64,000 nucleotides of DNA from Chryseobacterium sp. MFBS3-17 (GTDB lineage Bacteria; Bacteroidota; Bacteroidia; Flavobacteriales; Weeksellaceae). The notes under the pieces are model-generated. The model saw only the letters and a list, made by a program, of their open reading frames with translations, made no database searches and was not told the DNA's origin. Every line of letters begins with the position of its first letter. Position 1 is the first letter of the stretch. The position numbers were made by a program, and so were the translations under genes. Below, one piece after another: positions 15,485 through 25,199 of the stretch. The stretch is taken from the NCBI RefSeq assembly GCF_020687745.1, contig NZ_JAJEWK010000006.1:171488-235487 (forward strand), written 5' to 3'.

Positions 15485-17335
15485 TTACTGAACCTCCTGA
15501 TTTTCAACTTTATTATTTTCCTGCTCCTTGCGGATTTCCTCACTCAGTTCCTCCAGCACCGGCTTGATGGTGCTCTCCGGAAGGTCGCTGATGCGTATGT
15601 ACATCAAACCGTCTATGGCATCATTGAAATTCGGATCTACATTAAATGCAACCACCTTCGCGTTTTGTTTGATGTATTTCTTAATCAGCACCGGCAGCCG
15701 CAGTTCGGGCTCCAGATCGTCTATGATTTTATCCAGTTTATTCAGGTCGGCCTGCAGATCGTCCAGAAAAATATGCTTATCCCGGTCCCGCAGCTTGATT
15801 TTAAACTCGTGCTTCGGGTGTATATACTGCGCCACAGCAGAATCGTAGTAATGGGAGCGCATGAATTCTATAATCAGCGATTTGGAAAAATCTGAAAATT
15901 TATCAGAAATACTCACGCCTCCCATCAGGAATTTGTGATCCGGATTCCGCAGGCATACATGTACAATTCCCCGCCAGAGCAAAAACAATGGCAGCGGTTT
16001 CATCTGATATTCCGGCAGGATATAAGCCCGCCCCATCTCAATGACTTTCCGGAAAAACGGATGCAGTTCCTGGTCAAATTCAAAAAGTGAACTGGTGTAG
16101 AACCCTGCTACGCCGTGCTTTTTCATAATTTCCTTGCCCAGCCCCATGCGGTAGGCACCTACCAGCTTGCCGGCTTCACTGTCCCACAGAAATAAATGGT
16201 AATAATGCTGGTCATATTCATCCAGATCATAGGGCAGATTGCTGCCTTCTCCAATCTGGCGGAAGGTGAGTTCGCGCTGCCGGCCTATTTCCCGCATGAT
16301 GGAAGGGATTTCCTGATAACTGCAGAAATACACTTCGTAGTTTCCGTTGCAGAAAAACAGCTTGTCATGGGCTTTCAGGTATTCAATCTCTTTTTTCAGG
16401 TCTTCCTGCGGGGTTTCCTCTATGATGTTCTGAATGATATTAGCGTCTTTCAGCAGGGGGAATTTCAGGGAAAGATTGGGCAGTTTCAGAATGTCCGGCA
16501 GTGATTTTCTTCTTTCATAATAAGACTTCATCATGTACACCTTGCGCTTCAGAAATTCTCCCAGTTCTTCCAGATCTTCCTGGTCTGCAATTGCTTTCAG
16601 CGAGATGGGACGACCAATTCTGAGGCGTATGGGTTTCTCACGGCTGTGCATCATTTCAGACGGGAGGAGCAGGGTCTGTAAATTCGGATGAATTTTTGCC
16701 AGTCTGTAGAATTTTGCGCTGTTCTTGGCATGGAAATACATGGGCACCACGGGAACCTGTGCTTTTTTAATGAGTTTAATGGCAGTTCTTTCCCAGTTCC
16801 GGTCCATAATTTCACCGAACTTGTTATTTTTATTGGAAACCTCGCCGGCAGGAAAAATTCCCACGCAACCGCCGTTTTCCAGATGTTTCAGGGTTTCGCG
16901 CATTCCGGTGGCACTGTTGTGCAGCTCCTTGCGGCTTTCGAAAGGGTTTACCGAAATAACGTAAGGACTCATAGGTTCAATTTTAGACAACAGAAAATTG
17001 CCCATAATTTTGAAATCCGGTCTCAGCTCAGAAACGATTTTGGTCATCAGAATCCCGTCTATTGCGCCAAGCGGATGGTTGGCAACCAGGATGAACGGTC
17101 CTGTTTTCGGAATCTTCGCAAGGTCTTCTTCGAAAACCACATATTTTAGTTTGCGCTCGCGAATGAAAGACTCAAAAAAATCTGTACCTTTTTTGTCCCG
17201 GAGCTTGTTGTACAGATTATTTACCGCATTTACCCCTGCAAAATGCATGATGACCGAAGAAATCGGCTGTTTCAGAATTCCGAATTTGTGAAGTCCCGAA
17301 GCGTTGATGAAATCCTGTTTCGAAATTAAACTCAT
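15485..17335 (-). CDS. olsF: Bifunctional PlsC-GNAT acyltransferase, OlsF-like (ornithine/glycine lipid synthesis)
   Basis: 616 residues with two acyltransferase modules. The N-terminal half (about 50-290) is PlsC-like, with the NHPLGAID box (His-x4-Asp) and FPAGEVS. The C-terminal half (about 320-560) is an OlsB-type GNAT domain (VGAYRMGLG, EMGRAYI, LLWRGI, LMGGVSIS). In OlsF proteins of Flavobacterium and Serratia the GNAT half N-acylates an amino acid and the PlsC half O-acylates the product, making aminolipids without phosphate. A Glu/Asn/Gln-rich tail follows. Whether ornithine or glycine is used cannot be read here. It lies 23 nt after the aspartate kinase gene and is probably co-transcribed. 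Confidence 0.8.
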   Translation of the reverse strand: MSLISKQDFINASGLHKFGILKQPISSVIMHFAGVNAVNNLYNKLRDKKGTDFFESFIRERKLKYVVFEEDLAKIPKTGPFILVANHPLGAIDGILMTKIVSELRPDFKIMGNFLLSKIEPMSPYVISVNPFESRKELHNSATGMRETLKHLENGGCVGIFPAGEVSNKNNKFGEIMDRNWERTAIKLIKKAQVPVVPMYFHAKNSAKFYRLAKIHPNLQTLLLPSEMMHSREKPIRLRIGRPISLKAIADQEDLEELGEFLKRKVYMMKSYYERRKSLPDILKLPNLSLKFPLLKDANIIQNIIEETPQEDLKKEIEYLKAHDKLFFCNGNYEVYFCSYQEIPSIMREIGRQRELTFRQIGEGSNLPYDLDEYDQHYYHLFLWDSEAGKLVGAYRMGLGKEIMKKHGVAGFYTSSLFEFDQELHPFFRKVIEMGRAYILPEYQMKPLPLFLLWRGIVHVCLRNPDHKFLMGGVSISDKFSDFSKSLIIEFMRSHYYDSAVAQYIHPKHEFKIKLRDRDKHIFLDDLQADLNKLDKIIDDLEPELRLPVLIKKYIKQNAKVVAFNVDPNFNDAIDGLMYIRISDLPESTIKPVLEELSEEIRKEQENNKVENQEVQ

Positions 17336-17358
17336 GATGATTGTTTTGGCTGATAGGA

Positions 17359-18597
17359 TTATACCGAAACTAACTGCACTGTATTTCTGGAAACCTGTTC
17401 CAGAAGGATGTTTTTATTCTGATAATGGATGCCTGCTGTTTCCGGATTGCTGTTTCGTACCGTAAGCAATGTTACGTTTCTGATGATTTCTGTGTCAAAC
17501 TCACCCGAAAGTTCGCCAAGGAATTCATCGGTATGGTCAAATTTATCTTCCAGGCAAAGCGCCAGTGAAATCGCCGAATTCTGCATCAGTGATACCTTGA
17601 TTTTGTACCGGGCAAGCAAATTAAAAATCTGGCTGATATGGTCTTCTGCAATAAACGAAAAATCCCGGGTAGAGATCCGGATCAGGTGCTGGTTTTCCTT
17701 TAATATATAGGTTTCTGCTTTCTCACGGTTATTGTGATGGCCTACTTTGGTGCCCTCCTTTTCTGGCTGCAGGAACGATTTTACATAAAACGGAATGTCC
17801 TTCTGCTGTAACGGTTGCAGGGTTTTCGGGTGTATAACAGAGGCGCCGTAGTAAGCCATTTCAATGGCTTCTTCATAAGAAAGACAGCTGAGGAGCTCGG
17901 TGTGCTCAAATTTTCTGGGGTCACCCGTCATCACGCCGGGAACATCTTTCCAAATGGTCATGGCTTCGGCATTCAGGCAATTTGCAAAGATGGCCGCACT
18001 GTAATCCGAGCCTTCGCGACCCAGCGTGGTGGTGAAGTTGTTGTCGTCAGATCCTATAAATCCCTGGGTCACATAACTCACATCCGGTCTCAGGTTTTTA
18101 ATAAATGCTTCGGTTTTTGCCCAGTGCACATTTCCTTCCCGGTAACTGTCGTCTGTTTTGATATAGTCGCGGGCGTCCAGCCATTGGTTGGTAAACTGTT
18201 TCTCATTCAGATATTCACTGATGATGATGGAAGAAATCATTTCGCCGCATCCCACCACCTGATCGTACACAAAGTTATAATTGGGAGACTTGTTTCGTCT
18301 TAAAAATGAATCAATATCATCAAAAAACAACGCAATTTCCCCGAATACCTTATGGTTTTCCCTGAAGAGTCCCTGTGCAATGGCTATGTGAGCAGCCTTT
18401 ACTTCCTGTATTTTACCATCGTAATGTTCCTTTTTAAAGTAGAGGTCCACCACCTCTTCCAGAGCATTGGTGGTTTTTCCCATGGCTGAAACTACCATAA
18501 GGCAGGATTGAAAGCCCTGAGATTCCAGAACTTTGGCTACATTTTTTACACTGTCTGCATCTTTTACAGATGCTCCTCCAAACTTAAAAACCTTCAT
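17359..18597 (-). CDS. Aspartate kinase
   Basis: 412 residues of the monofunctional aspartokinase family. KFGGASV (4-10) is the nucleotide/aspartate signature; TLGREGSDYSAA (about 190-200) and the VMTGDPR segment complete the catalytic domain. ACT-type regulatory sequence follows from about 300 (SFIAEDHISQIFNLLARYKI). It phosphorylates aspartate in the first step to lysine, threonine, methionine and diaminopimelate. No homoserine dehydrogenase domain is attached. It is the first gene of a unit with the OlsF-like acyltransferase, an arrangement with no obvious metabolic link. Confidence 0.92.
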   Translation of the reverse strand: MKVFKFGGASVKDADSVKNVAKVLESQGFQSCLMVVSAMGKTTNALEEVVDLYFKKEHYDGKIQEVKAAHIAIAQGLFRENHKVFGEIALFFDDIDSFLRRNKSPNYNFVYDQVVGCGEMISSIIISEYLNEKQFTNQWLDARDYIKTDDSYREGNVHWAKTEAFIKNLRPDVSYVTQGFIGSDDNNFTTTLGREGSDYSAAIFANCLNAEAMTIWKDVPGVMTGDPRKFEHTELLSCLSYEEAIEMAYYGASVIHPKTLQPLQQKDIPFYVKSFLQPEKEGTKVGHHNNREKAETYILKENQHLIRISTRDFSFIAEDHISQIFNLLARYKIKVSLMQNSAISLALCLEDKFDHTDEFLGELSGEFDTEIIRNVTLLTVRNSNPETAGIHYQNKNILLEQVSRNTVQLVSV

Positions 18598-18807
18598 GTA
18601 ATGCTCTTGTTGTCAATAAATTAAATATAATTATTTCTGATTGAGAATTTCTTTAGAATTTTCAAAAGTAATGTTTTAACCCGAATAATAAAAACAGCGG
18701 TAACCGAAAGACAGGTCGCCATCGTAATTTACTAAATGATTTTCCCTGCAGATTCCCTTTAATTGAAAGAATTTTCCGAAATTTGTGGAAATTTCAAAAA
18801 TTCAGAG

Positions 18808-19827
18808 ATGTCAGAAAATTCATTACAGACTTTAGGCGAATTCATCATTGATAAACAAGATCAAAACCAATACTCAACCGGGGAATTTTCCCGGCTTTTA
18901 AGTGCCATTCGTTTGGCTTCAAAAGTAGTAAACAGAGAAGTAAATAAAGCAGGAATTGCAGATATTATAGGACATGTAGGCAATACCAACGTTCAGGGAG
19001 AGGTGCAGCAAAAGTTGGATGTGCTGGCCAATGAAATCTTTATCACCGCCCTTTCTCAGAGGGAAGTGGTCTGCGGGATTGCATCAGAAGAAAGTGATGA
19101 TTTTATTGACATCAAATCCGGTCCCAATGGTCACCTCAGTAAATATGTAGTGCTGATAGATCCGCTGGATGGTTCTTCTAATATTGATGTAAACGTGTCT
19201 GTAGGGACTATTTTTTCCATTTACAGAAGGGTTACAGAACCGGGTACACCCGTGCAGCTTCAGGATTTTCTGCAGAAAGGAGTGAATCAGATTGCAGCGG
19301 GTTATGTGGTTTACGGTTCCTCTACCATGATTGTGTATACCACCGGAAATGGGGTGAACGGATTTACCCTGGACCCGAGTCTGGGAACCTACTATTTATC
19401 TCATCCCAATATGCAGTTTCCGGAAAGCGGAAAAATTTATTCCATTAATGAAGGGAATTATATCAAGTTTCCGCAGGGTGTGAAGAATTATCTTAAATAT
19501 TGTCAGATGATGGAAGGAGACCGGCCTTATACGTCGCGCTATATTGGCTCACTGGTTTCAGATTTCCACAGAAATATGATTAAAGGCGGCATCTATATCT
19601 ATCCTTCCTACGCAAATGCACCCCATGGAAAACTGAGATTGCTGTATGAATGCAACCCGATGGCTTTCCTGGCAGAACAGGCAGGCGGTAAGGCATCTGA
19701 CGGATTCAACCGGATTCTGGAAATAGAACCTACAGAACTGCACCAGCGGGTTCCTTTTTTCTGCGGAAGCAAAAATATGGTAGAGAAAGCCGAAGAATTC
19801 ATGAGAATGGACGCGGTAAAAGATTAA
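18808..19827 (+). CDS. fbp: Fructose-1,6-bisphosphatase, class I
   Basis: 339 residues from ATG 18808; the frame runs upstream to 18763, but [12 protein letters not shown] is the typical start. Signatures: ASEESDDF (metal site), [15 protein letters not shown] (catalytic metal-binding loop) and the sugar-phosphate segment [19 protein letters not shown]. It removes the 1-phosphate of fructose-1,6-bisphosphate in gluconeogenesis, in the cytoplasm. A terminator follows. The gene faces away from the aspartate kinase gene across a 210-nt intergenic region. Confidence 0.95.
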   Translation: MSENSLQTLGEFIIDKQDQNQYSTGEFSRLLSAIRLASKVVNREVNKAGIADIIGHVGNTNVQGEVQQKLDVLANEIFITALSQREVVCGIASEESDDFIDIKSGPNGHLSKYVVLIDPLDGSSNIDVNVSVGTIFSIYRRVTEPGTPVQLQDFLQKGVNQIAAGYVVYGSSTMIVYTTGNGVNGFTLDPSLGTYYLSHPNMQFPESGKIYSINEGNYIKFPQGVKNYLKYCQMMEGDRPYTSRYIGSLVSDFHRNMIKGGIYIYPSYANAPHGKLRLLYECNPMAFLAEQAGGKASDGFNRILEIEPTELHQRVPFFCGSKNMVEKAEEFMRMDAVKD

Positions 19828-19848
19828 TGATTGAATACCAATAAACAG

Positions 19849-19870
19849 GACGCGGCTCACGCGTCTTTTT
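19849..19870 (+). terminator. Terminator after fbp
   Basis: GACGCG (19849-19854) and CGCGTC (19860-19865) flank a 5-nt loop and are followed by five T. It lies only 12 nt ahead of the menC start, so menC expression depends on read-through or on a start within the hairpin region. Confidence 0.7.
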
Positions 19871-19881
19871 CTTTTTAAAAG

Positions 19882-20889
19882 ATGAAAACAGCACGTTTCT
19901 ATAAACACATTCTGGAATTTAAAAGACCCGGCGGCACTTCACGTGGTGTCCTGCATACCAAGGAAACCTTTATACTGGAGATTACATACAACGGAAAGAA
20001 AGGAGTAGGGGAATGCGCCCTGTTCCGGGGCTTGAGTGCTGACGATGTTCCGGATTATGAAGAAAAATTACAGTGGCTTTGTACACACATCAATGCAGAG
20101 GAAACCGAACTGAAGGAGGTTTTAAAACATTATCCCTCCATTTGGTTTGGCTATGAGCAGGCTTGCCGGAATCTGGAGTTTGGCGGTTCGTTATATTTTC
20201 CGTCACTTTTCACAGAAAGAAAAGGGTTCATCACCATCAATGGGTTGATCTGGATGGGCGATGTTGCCTTTATGGAAGAACAGATTCAGGAGAAACTGGA
20301 AGCAGGATTTTTTTGCATCAAACTGAAAATAGGGGTCAACTGGCCCGAAGAAAAGAAAGTTTTAACCACATTGCGTTCCAAATTTTCAAAAGATCAACTC
20401 GAACTGCGGGTAGATGCTAATGGCGGATTTACTTTCGAACAAGCCAAAACGGTGCTGCAGGAATTGGCCGCACTGGATATTCATTCCATCGAACAGCCCA
20501 TCAAAAAGAGCGGTAATCCCGCAGAGATGGCAGCGCTGTGCCAATCTACGCCTGTTCCCATTGCGCTGGATGAAGAACTGATCGGGATTGTGGAAAAATC
20601 AGAAAAGCAAAAACTTCTGGAATTCATAAAACCGCAATACATCATTCTGAAACCTTCGCTGGTAGGTGGATTTTCCGGTACTGATGAGTGGATTGCAGCA
20701 GCAGATGCGGTGGGTGCTGGCTGGTGGATTACCTCTGCGCTTGAAAGCAATATTGGCCTCAATGCCATTGCTCAATATACATTTACCAAGAACAATCTGA
20801 TGCCACAAGGTCTGGGTACAGGAGCGCTTTTTACCAATAATTTTGAAAGCGCCCTTACGCTGAAAGGAGATTTATTGTATTTCAAATAA
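19882..20889 (+). CDS. menC: o-Succinylbenzoate synthase (enolase superfamily)
   Basis: 335 residues of the muconate-lactonising subgroup of enolases. Catalytic Lys pair in CIKLKIG (about 150), metal ligands in RVDANGGF, SIEQP and ALDEEL, the second Lys in LKPSLVGG and the closing SALESNIG are all present. It dehydrates SHCHC to o-succinylbenzoate for menaquinone. The dipeptide epimerase branch looks similar, but the SALESN motif and the presence of other men genes at 42.9-44.3 kb favour MenC. Its stop is one base from the stop of a convergent gene. Confidence 0.88.
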   Translation: MKTARFYKHILEFKRPGGTSRGVLHTKETFILEITYNGKKGVGECALFRGLSADDVPDYEEKLQWLCTHINAEETELKEVLKHYPSIWFGYEQACRNLEFGGSLYFPSLFTERKGFITINGLIWMGDVAFMEEQIQEKLEAGFFCIKLKIGVNWPEEKKVLTTLRSKFSKDQLELRVDANGGFTFEQAKTVLQELAALDIHSIEQPIKKSGNPAEMAALCQSTPVPIALDEELIGIVEKSEKQKLLEFIKPQYIILKPSLVGGFSGTDEWIAAADAVGAGWWITSALESNIGLNAIAQYTFTKNNLMPQGLGTGALFTNNFESALTLKGDLLYFK

Positions 20890-20890
20890 T

Positions 20891-21367
20891 CTACTCCGCA
20901 TCGCTTTCCAGATATGCATCACATTTTATCTTTCGGATATTCCAGCCCGGCGCGCCGCGGTCCCAGAAAATGGAATAGCAGTTTCCGGTTTTAAGGGAAT
21001 AGGACTGTTCTTTGGTTTTCGTTTTCAGAACAAAATTGACCCAGATGTCATTCAGTGTCCGTTGCCAGGCACTGTTGGGTTCTACCTGGTCAATATGCAT
21101 CAAAGCATTGGTTCCGATGGCAAATTTGATGGTTTCCTGATAAGGATTGGCAATGCTGATGGAATATGCGCCTGCCGAAGTATGGGGCAAGGTGATCTTT
21201 CTGAAATTAAGATCCGCAGCGCCTTCACCCGAATTTTCTATACCGGCAGCCTGGGATTTGTTCAGTTTCAGGTTAATGGAGCGTATTGGGTTTTTGGTGT
21301 CAATCCGCAATTGAGCAGAACCGGAAACCGCAAAGCAGAGCAAAGCCAGGGGTATTATTTTTTTCAT
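20891..21367 (-). CDS. Small secreted protein, unknown
   Basis: 158 residues with a signal peptide (1-18, ending GSAQ). The mature part looks beta-rich, with two cysteines near the C-terminus (GNCYSIFWD and IRKIKCD). It converges with menC, with one base between the stop codons, and is followed upstream by the SDR gene on the same strand after an 89-nt gap. No family recognised. Confidence 0.65.
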   Translation of the reverse strand: MKKIIPLALLCFAVSGSAQLRIDTKNPIRSINLKLNKSQAAGIENSGEGAADLNFRKITLPHTSAGAYSISIANPYQETIKFAIGTNALMHIDQVEPNSAWQRTLNDIWVNFVLKTKTKEQSYSLKTGNCYSIFWDRGAPGWNIRKIKCDAYLESDAE

Positions 21368-21456
21368 AAGTCAAAGGTTTATCTTCATCACCGGTTACTA
21401 TTAAAAATGAAAATCACCGCCGATTATTGTGTGAAAACCCGGGAAATGGAAAATTT

Positions 21457-22278
21457 TTACATTTTGTATTTACTTTTCCGGGCAAACTGATGTTTGATGA
21501 CCAGTGATTTCACCGATCCCGGCAGCAACCGCTGAATGTGGTAAAAGGACTTGTTCAGCAGTCCGGGAATGATGATGCGGTCACCGGCAAACATCCGGTT
21601 CAGCGCAATATCGGCCAGTTCTTCGGAGTCCAGCACAGATTTTCGGGCAATTCCTTTCAGTTCAGAAATAATCATTTTGGTATTTTCATTACTGATGATG
21701 CCACCCGGACACAGCAGGACCACATGAATGCCTTCCGGTTCCAGTTCATACCGAAGCGACTTGCTGAAGGAGTGAATAAACGCCTTAGATGCCACATAAC
21801 TCACTTTTTCCGGTATATGAAAAAAGCCGCCCAGACTTCCCATGTTCAGAATATAAGATGGTCCGGAATCTTTCAGGTTTTCTACCAGCAAACGGGTGAG
21901 GAGAACCGTATTCACCACATTCACCATGAGTTGTTTCCGGTAAAAATCTGTCTCAATGTTTTCAAAAACTTCCTTGGAGCCGATCCCGGCGTTATTGATG
22001 AGGATGTTGATTGAAAATTGGTGGTCACTGATCCACTTGCTGATCTCAGTTGCAGCATGCTCTCCGGCCAGATTAATGCCGAATACTTCGCAACTTACCG
22101 GGTAATTCTCTGTGATTTCCTGCCGGGTACGGTACAAATGATCATCATCCAGCGCTACAATCAGAACGTGATGACCTCTGGCTGCAAGCGCTCTTGCAAA
22201 TGAGGCTCCAATGCCGGAGCTGCCGCCCGTCACCAATGCATATTTTTTAGGATGTTCAGTTTTTCTTGATGATGTCAT
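21457..22278 (-). CDS. Short-chain dehydrogenase/reductase
   Basis: 273 residues of the classical SDR type. TGGSSGIG (about 17-24) is the NAD(P)-binding loop, NNAGIG the structural motif, and Ser (NMGSLGG) with YVASK the catalytic Ser-Tyr-Lys set. The gene overlaps the 3' end of the epimerase gene by 23 bp, so the two are translationally coupled. The basic C-terminus (HQFARKSKYKM) suggests membrane contact but is not a helix. Substrate unknown; related flavobacterial enzymes are often annotated as acting on lipids or ketones. Confidence 0.85.
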   Translation of the reverse strand: MTSSRKTEHPKKYALVTGGSSGIGASFARALAARGHHVLIVALDDDHLYRTRQEITENYPVSCEVFGINLAGEHAATEISKWISDHQFSINILINNAGIGSKEVFENIETDFYRKQLMVNVVNTVLLTRLLVENLKDSGPSYILNMGSLGGFFHIPEKVSYVASKAFIHSFSKSLRYELEPEGIHVVLLCPGGIISNENTKMIISELKGIARKSVLDSEELADIALNRMFAGDRIIIPGLLNKSFYHIQRLLPGSVKSLVIKHQFARKSKYKM

Positions 22279-23236
22279 ACGTTTCTTTTAATCCCTCTTC
22301 AAATTTACGGAATTTGTAGCCTAATTCCTCTTCAGCTTTCGCAGAACTTAGTGCATAATGTTCATTGTATTTTCTGATCCACTTGGGGGTGAGCAGCGGC
22401 GGTATTCCGGTCAGTTTCTCCCTCAATACCATCATATGTCCTGCTAAAAGCATGAAGGGCAAGGGGATTTTATAAAGTCTGTAATTTTTTCCGGTGGTTT
22501 TCCTGATGATCCGGAAGAACTCATTATACGAGAGGTTTTCGCCGGAGAGGATATACCGCTCACCCGGTTTACCGTGCTTCATGGCGAGCAGGTGTCCGCG
22601 GGCCACATCTTCCACATGTACATAACTCCCGATGCCTTCGCCGTTTCCGGGAATAATTTTCCACTTGCCTTCATCATATTGTTTCAAAAGTTTTGTGATG
22701 GAATTGCTTTCCTGTTCTACACCGGGACCATATATGCGTGGCGGATTCACCATTACAATGTTCATGTTTTTTTCTTGAACATATCTCCGACATAACGCTT
22801 CGGCCTGCGCCTTGGAATCTTCGTATTCGTTTTGTGCTTCACCTTTTCTGCTGTCTTTTTCGGTCAGTGGAGTCCCGTAGGATGGCCCCAGAACTGCAGC
22901 CGTAGAGGTAAACACAATTTTTTCCACTTGCTGTTCCTGTGCAATATTCAGGATCTGCTCCACCGCATCTACATTGACCCGATAATAAATTGCAGGATCT
23001 TTCGCCCACGATTTTGCATAGGCCGCAAGATGATACACCTGACTGCATCCTTCCATCGCTTCCTGCAGGGCAGCCTGGTGGGTGATGTCTCCTCTGAAGA
23101 GTTTTAAATTCGGATGAGTGATGCTCACACGGGTGGGTTCGCGGCACAGGGCGTGTACGGTGTGACCTTCGGCCAGTAAGAGTTCTGTAACATAACTTCC
23201 GATATAACCGGTAGCGCCGGTAACAAATATTTTCAT
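22256..23236 (-). CDS. NAD(P)-dependent epimerase/dehydratase-like protein
   Basis: 326 residues from ATG 23236, which begins MKIFVTGATGYIGSYV, the extended-SDR nucleotide loop. The frame continues up to 23272, but only this start fits the family. A catalytic Tyr-x3-Lys is visible as YEDSK, and NPPRIYGPG marks the substrate-binding half. It resembles dihydroflavonol-4-reductase-like proteins of bacteria, whose substrates are mostly unknown. With the overlapping SDR it makes a two-enzyme reductase operon. Confidence 0.85.
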   Translation of the reverse strand: MKIFVTGATGYIGSYVTELLLAEGHTVHALCREPTRVSITHPNLKLFRGDITHQAALQEAMEGCSQVYHLAAYAKSWAKDPAIYYRVNVDAVEQILNIAQEQQVEKIVFTSTAAVLGPSYGTPLTEKDSRKGEAQNEYEDSKAQAEALCRRYVQEKNMNIVMVNPPRIYGPGVEQESNSITKLLKQYDEGKWKIIPGNGEGIGSYVHVEDVARGHLLAMKHGKPGERYILSGENLSYNEFFRIIRKTTGKNYRLYKIPLPFMLLAGHMMVLREKLTGIPPLLTPKWIRKYNEHYALSSAKAEEELGYKFRKFEEGLKETYDIIKKN

Positions 23237-23481
23237 GAAGGGTGGTAATAATTCGGCGTTAAAAGTAATCAAAATATCACGAACCCTATAGAGGTTTCCG
23301 GAATTAAAGATATCAACATTACGGTACTTTTGTACTTTATGGTCTTATTATCAGTGAGATAATCCCTGGTTCTGATCTTATGATGCCTGGTTATACTGTT
23401 GTTTCTGTAATCCTGCATGCGGGTATGGGTATTTTAATGGGCATAATCAATCTCTGTCTTTCCAGAACCCTAATATTTCAT

Positions 23482-23489
23482 TAAATTTG
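23482..23489 (+). promoter_or_regulatory. Candidate -7 box of glnS
   Basis: TAAATTTG matches TAnnTTTG and would start the transcript about 10 nt before the glnS ATG. A second match, TACTTTTG (23325-23332), lies further upstream. No clear -33 TTG for either. Confidence 0.4.
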
Positions 23490-23505
23490 CGCATACTTTA
23501 TTAAA

Positions 23506-25179
23506 ATGGAAGAAGAAAAAAAATCTCTCAATTTCATTGAGCAAATTATAGAAGAGGATCTGAGCAATGGCATGAAGCGGGAAGACCTGCGGTTCCGGTT
23601 TCCGCCCGAGCCTAATGGCTACCTGCACGTAGGGCATACCAAAGCCATCTGCATCAACTTTGGTCTGGGCGAAAAATATGGAGCGCCGGTAAATCTTCGT
23701 TTTGATGATACCAACCCCGAAAAAGAGGAACAGGAATTCGTAGATGCCATTAAGGCAGATATAGACTGGCTTGGATTTAAATATGATAAGGTTCTTTATG
23801 CTTCAGATTACTTTGACCAGTTGTATGACTGGGCCGTGCAGATGATTAAAGACGGCAAAGCGTATGTAGATGAACAAAGCTCCGAAGAAATCACTGCACA
23901 ACGGAAAACCCCGTTCGAGGATGGGGAGGAATCGCCGTATCGCAACCGCCCCGCAGAAGAAAGCCTGGATCTTTTTGAACGGATGAAAAACGGTGAATTT
24001 GATGAGGGTTCCATGTCATTGCGGGCTAAAATAGACATGACTTCACCGAATATGAATATGCGGGATCCTGTGATGTACCGTATTCTGAAAAGACCCCACC
24101 ACAGAACCGGTGATAAATGGAAAATCTATCCCATGTATGACTGGGCACACGGTGAATCCGATTATATAGAACAGATTTCTCATTCCCTCTGCTCACTGGA
24201 GTTCGAAAATCACCGGCCGCTCTATGACTGGTACCTGGATCAGGTTTATGATGAATCCAAAGTGCGGAACAAGCAGCGCGAATTTGCCAGAATGAACGTG
24301 TCTTATATGATTACGTCTAAAAGAAAATTGCAGAGACTGGTAGCAGAAGGTGCGGTAACCGGCTGGGATGATCCGCGTATGCCTACCATCTCCGGGATGC
24401 GGAGACTGGGCTATACCCCAGATGCAATCAAAAATTTCATAGAAAGAGTGGGGGTGGCCAAACGGGAAAACCTGATTGATGTACAACTGCTTGAGTTCTT
24501 TGTGCGGGAACATCTCAATAAAATTGCAACCCGTGTGATGACCGTGGTAGATCCGGTGAAGCTCATCATTGAAAATTATCCGGAGGGTGAGGAAGAATGG
24601 CTGGAAACAGAGAATAATCCTGAGGACGAACACGCAGGAACCCGCCAGATTCCCTTCAGCAGAGAACTCTATATTGAGCGGGAAGATTTTAAAGAAGAAG
24701 CGAATAACAAATTCTTCCGGCTGAAACTGGGTGGCGAAGTGCGGCTGAAATCTGCCTACATCATCAAAGCAGAACGAGTAGAAAAAGATGAAAATGGTCA
24801 CATTACCGCCATCTACGCAACCTACGATCCAAAATCTAAATCGGGGAGTGGCACAGAAGAAAGTCTGCGCAAGGTAAAAGGTACTCTGCACTGGGTGTCT
24901 GCCGCCCATGCGCTGCCGGTAGAAGTGCGTATTTATGACCGTCTGTTTACCATTCCGCAGCCGGATGCTGAAAAGGAAACAGATTTTATGGAATACATCA
25001 ATCCTGAAAGTCTGAAGGTGGTGCAGGGATTTGCAGAACCCAGCATGAAAAACGCAGAAATTGGCCAGCCATACCAGTTTCAGCGCATCGGATATTTTAC
25101 AAAAGACCGGGATTCCACAGATGAAAAACTGGTATTCAATCGGACGGTGACTTTAAAAGACTCCTACAAACCGGAATAA
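23506..25179 (+). CDS. glnS: Glutaminyl-tRNA synthetase
   Basis: 557 residues, a class I synthetase. The HIGH-type motif is PPEPNGYLHVGH (33-44) and the KMSKS-type loop is MITSKRKL (about 265); the DTNPEKE segment after the first motif is typical of GlnRS/GluRS. The C-terminal anticodon-binding barrels are complete, and the length matches bacterial GlnRS. It charges tRNA-Gln directly, so this organism may not need the GatCAB route for Gln. It ends against a hairpin shared with the convergent L,D-transpeptidase gene. Confidence 0.96.
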   Translation: MEEEKKSLNFIEQIIEEDLSNGMKREDLRFRFPPEPNGYLHVGHTKAICINFGLGEKYGAPVNLRFDDTNPEKEEQEFVDAIKADIDWLGFKYDKVLYASDYFDQLYDWAVQMIKDGKAYVDEQSSEEITAQRKTPFEDGEESPYRNRPAEESLDLFERMKNGEFDEGSMSLRAKIDMTSPNMNMRDPVMYRILKRPHHRTGDKWKIYPMYDWAHGESDYIEQISHSLCSLEFENHRPLYDWYLDQVYDESKVRNKQREFARMNVSYMITSKRKLQRLVAEGAVTGWDDPRMPTISGMRRLGYTPDAIKNFIERVGVAKRENLIDVQLLEFFVREHLNKIATRVMTVVDPVKLIIENYPEGEEEWLETENNPEDEHAGTRQIPFSRELYIEREDFKEEANNKFFRLKLGGEVRLKSAYIIKAERVEKDENGHITAIYATYDPKSKSGSGTEESLRKVKGTLHWVSAAHALPVEVRIYDRLFTIPQPDAEKETDFMEYINPESLKVVQGFAEPSMKNAEIGQPYQFQRIGYFTKDRDSTDEKLVFNRTVTLKDSYKPE

Positions 25180-25199
25180 TTCCGACCAGAATAATGATT

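Noticed and set aside
24193..24909. Minus-strand open frame of 238 residues inside glnS
   Set aside because: glnS is clearly real; this frame is a shadow with His/Phe-rich nonsense composition.
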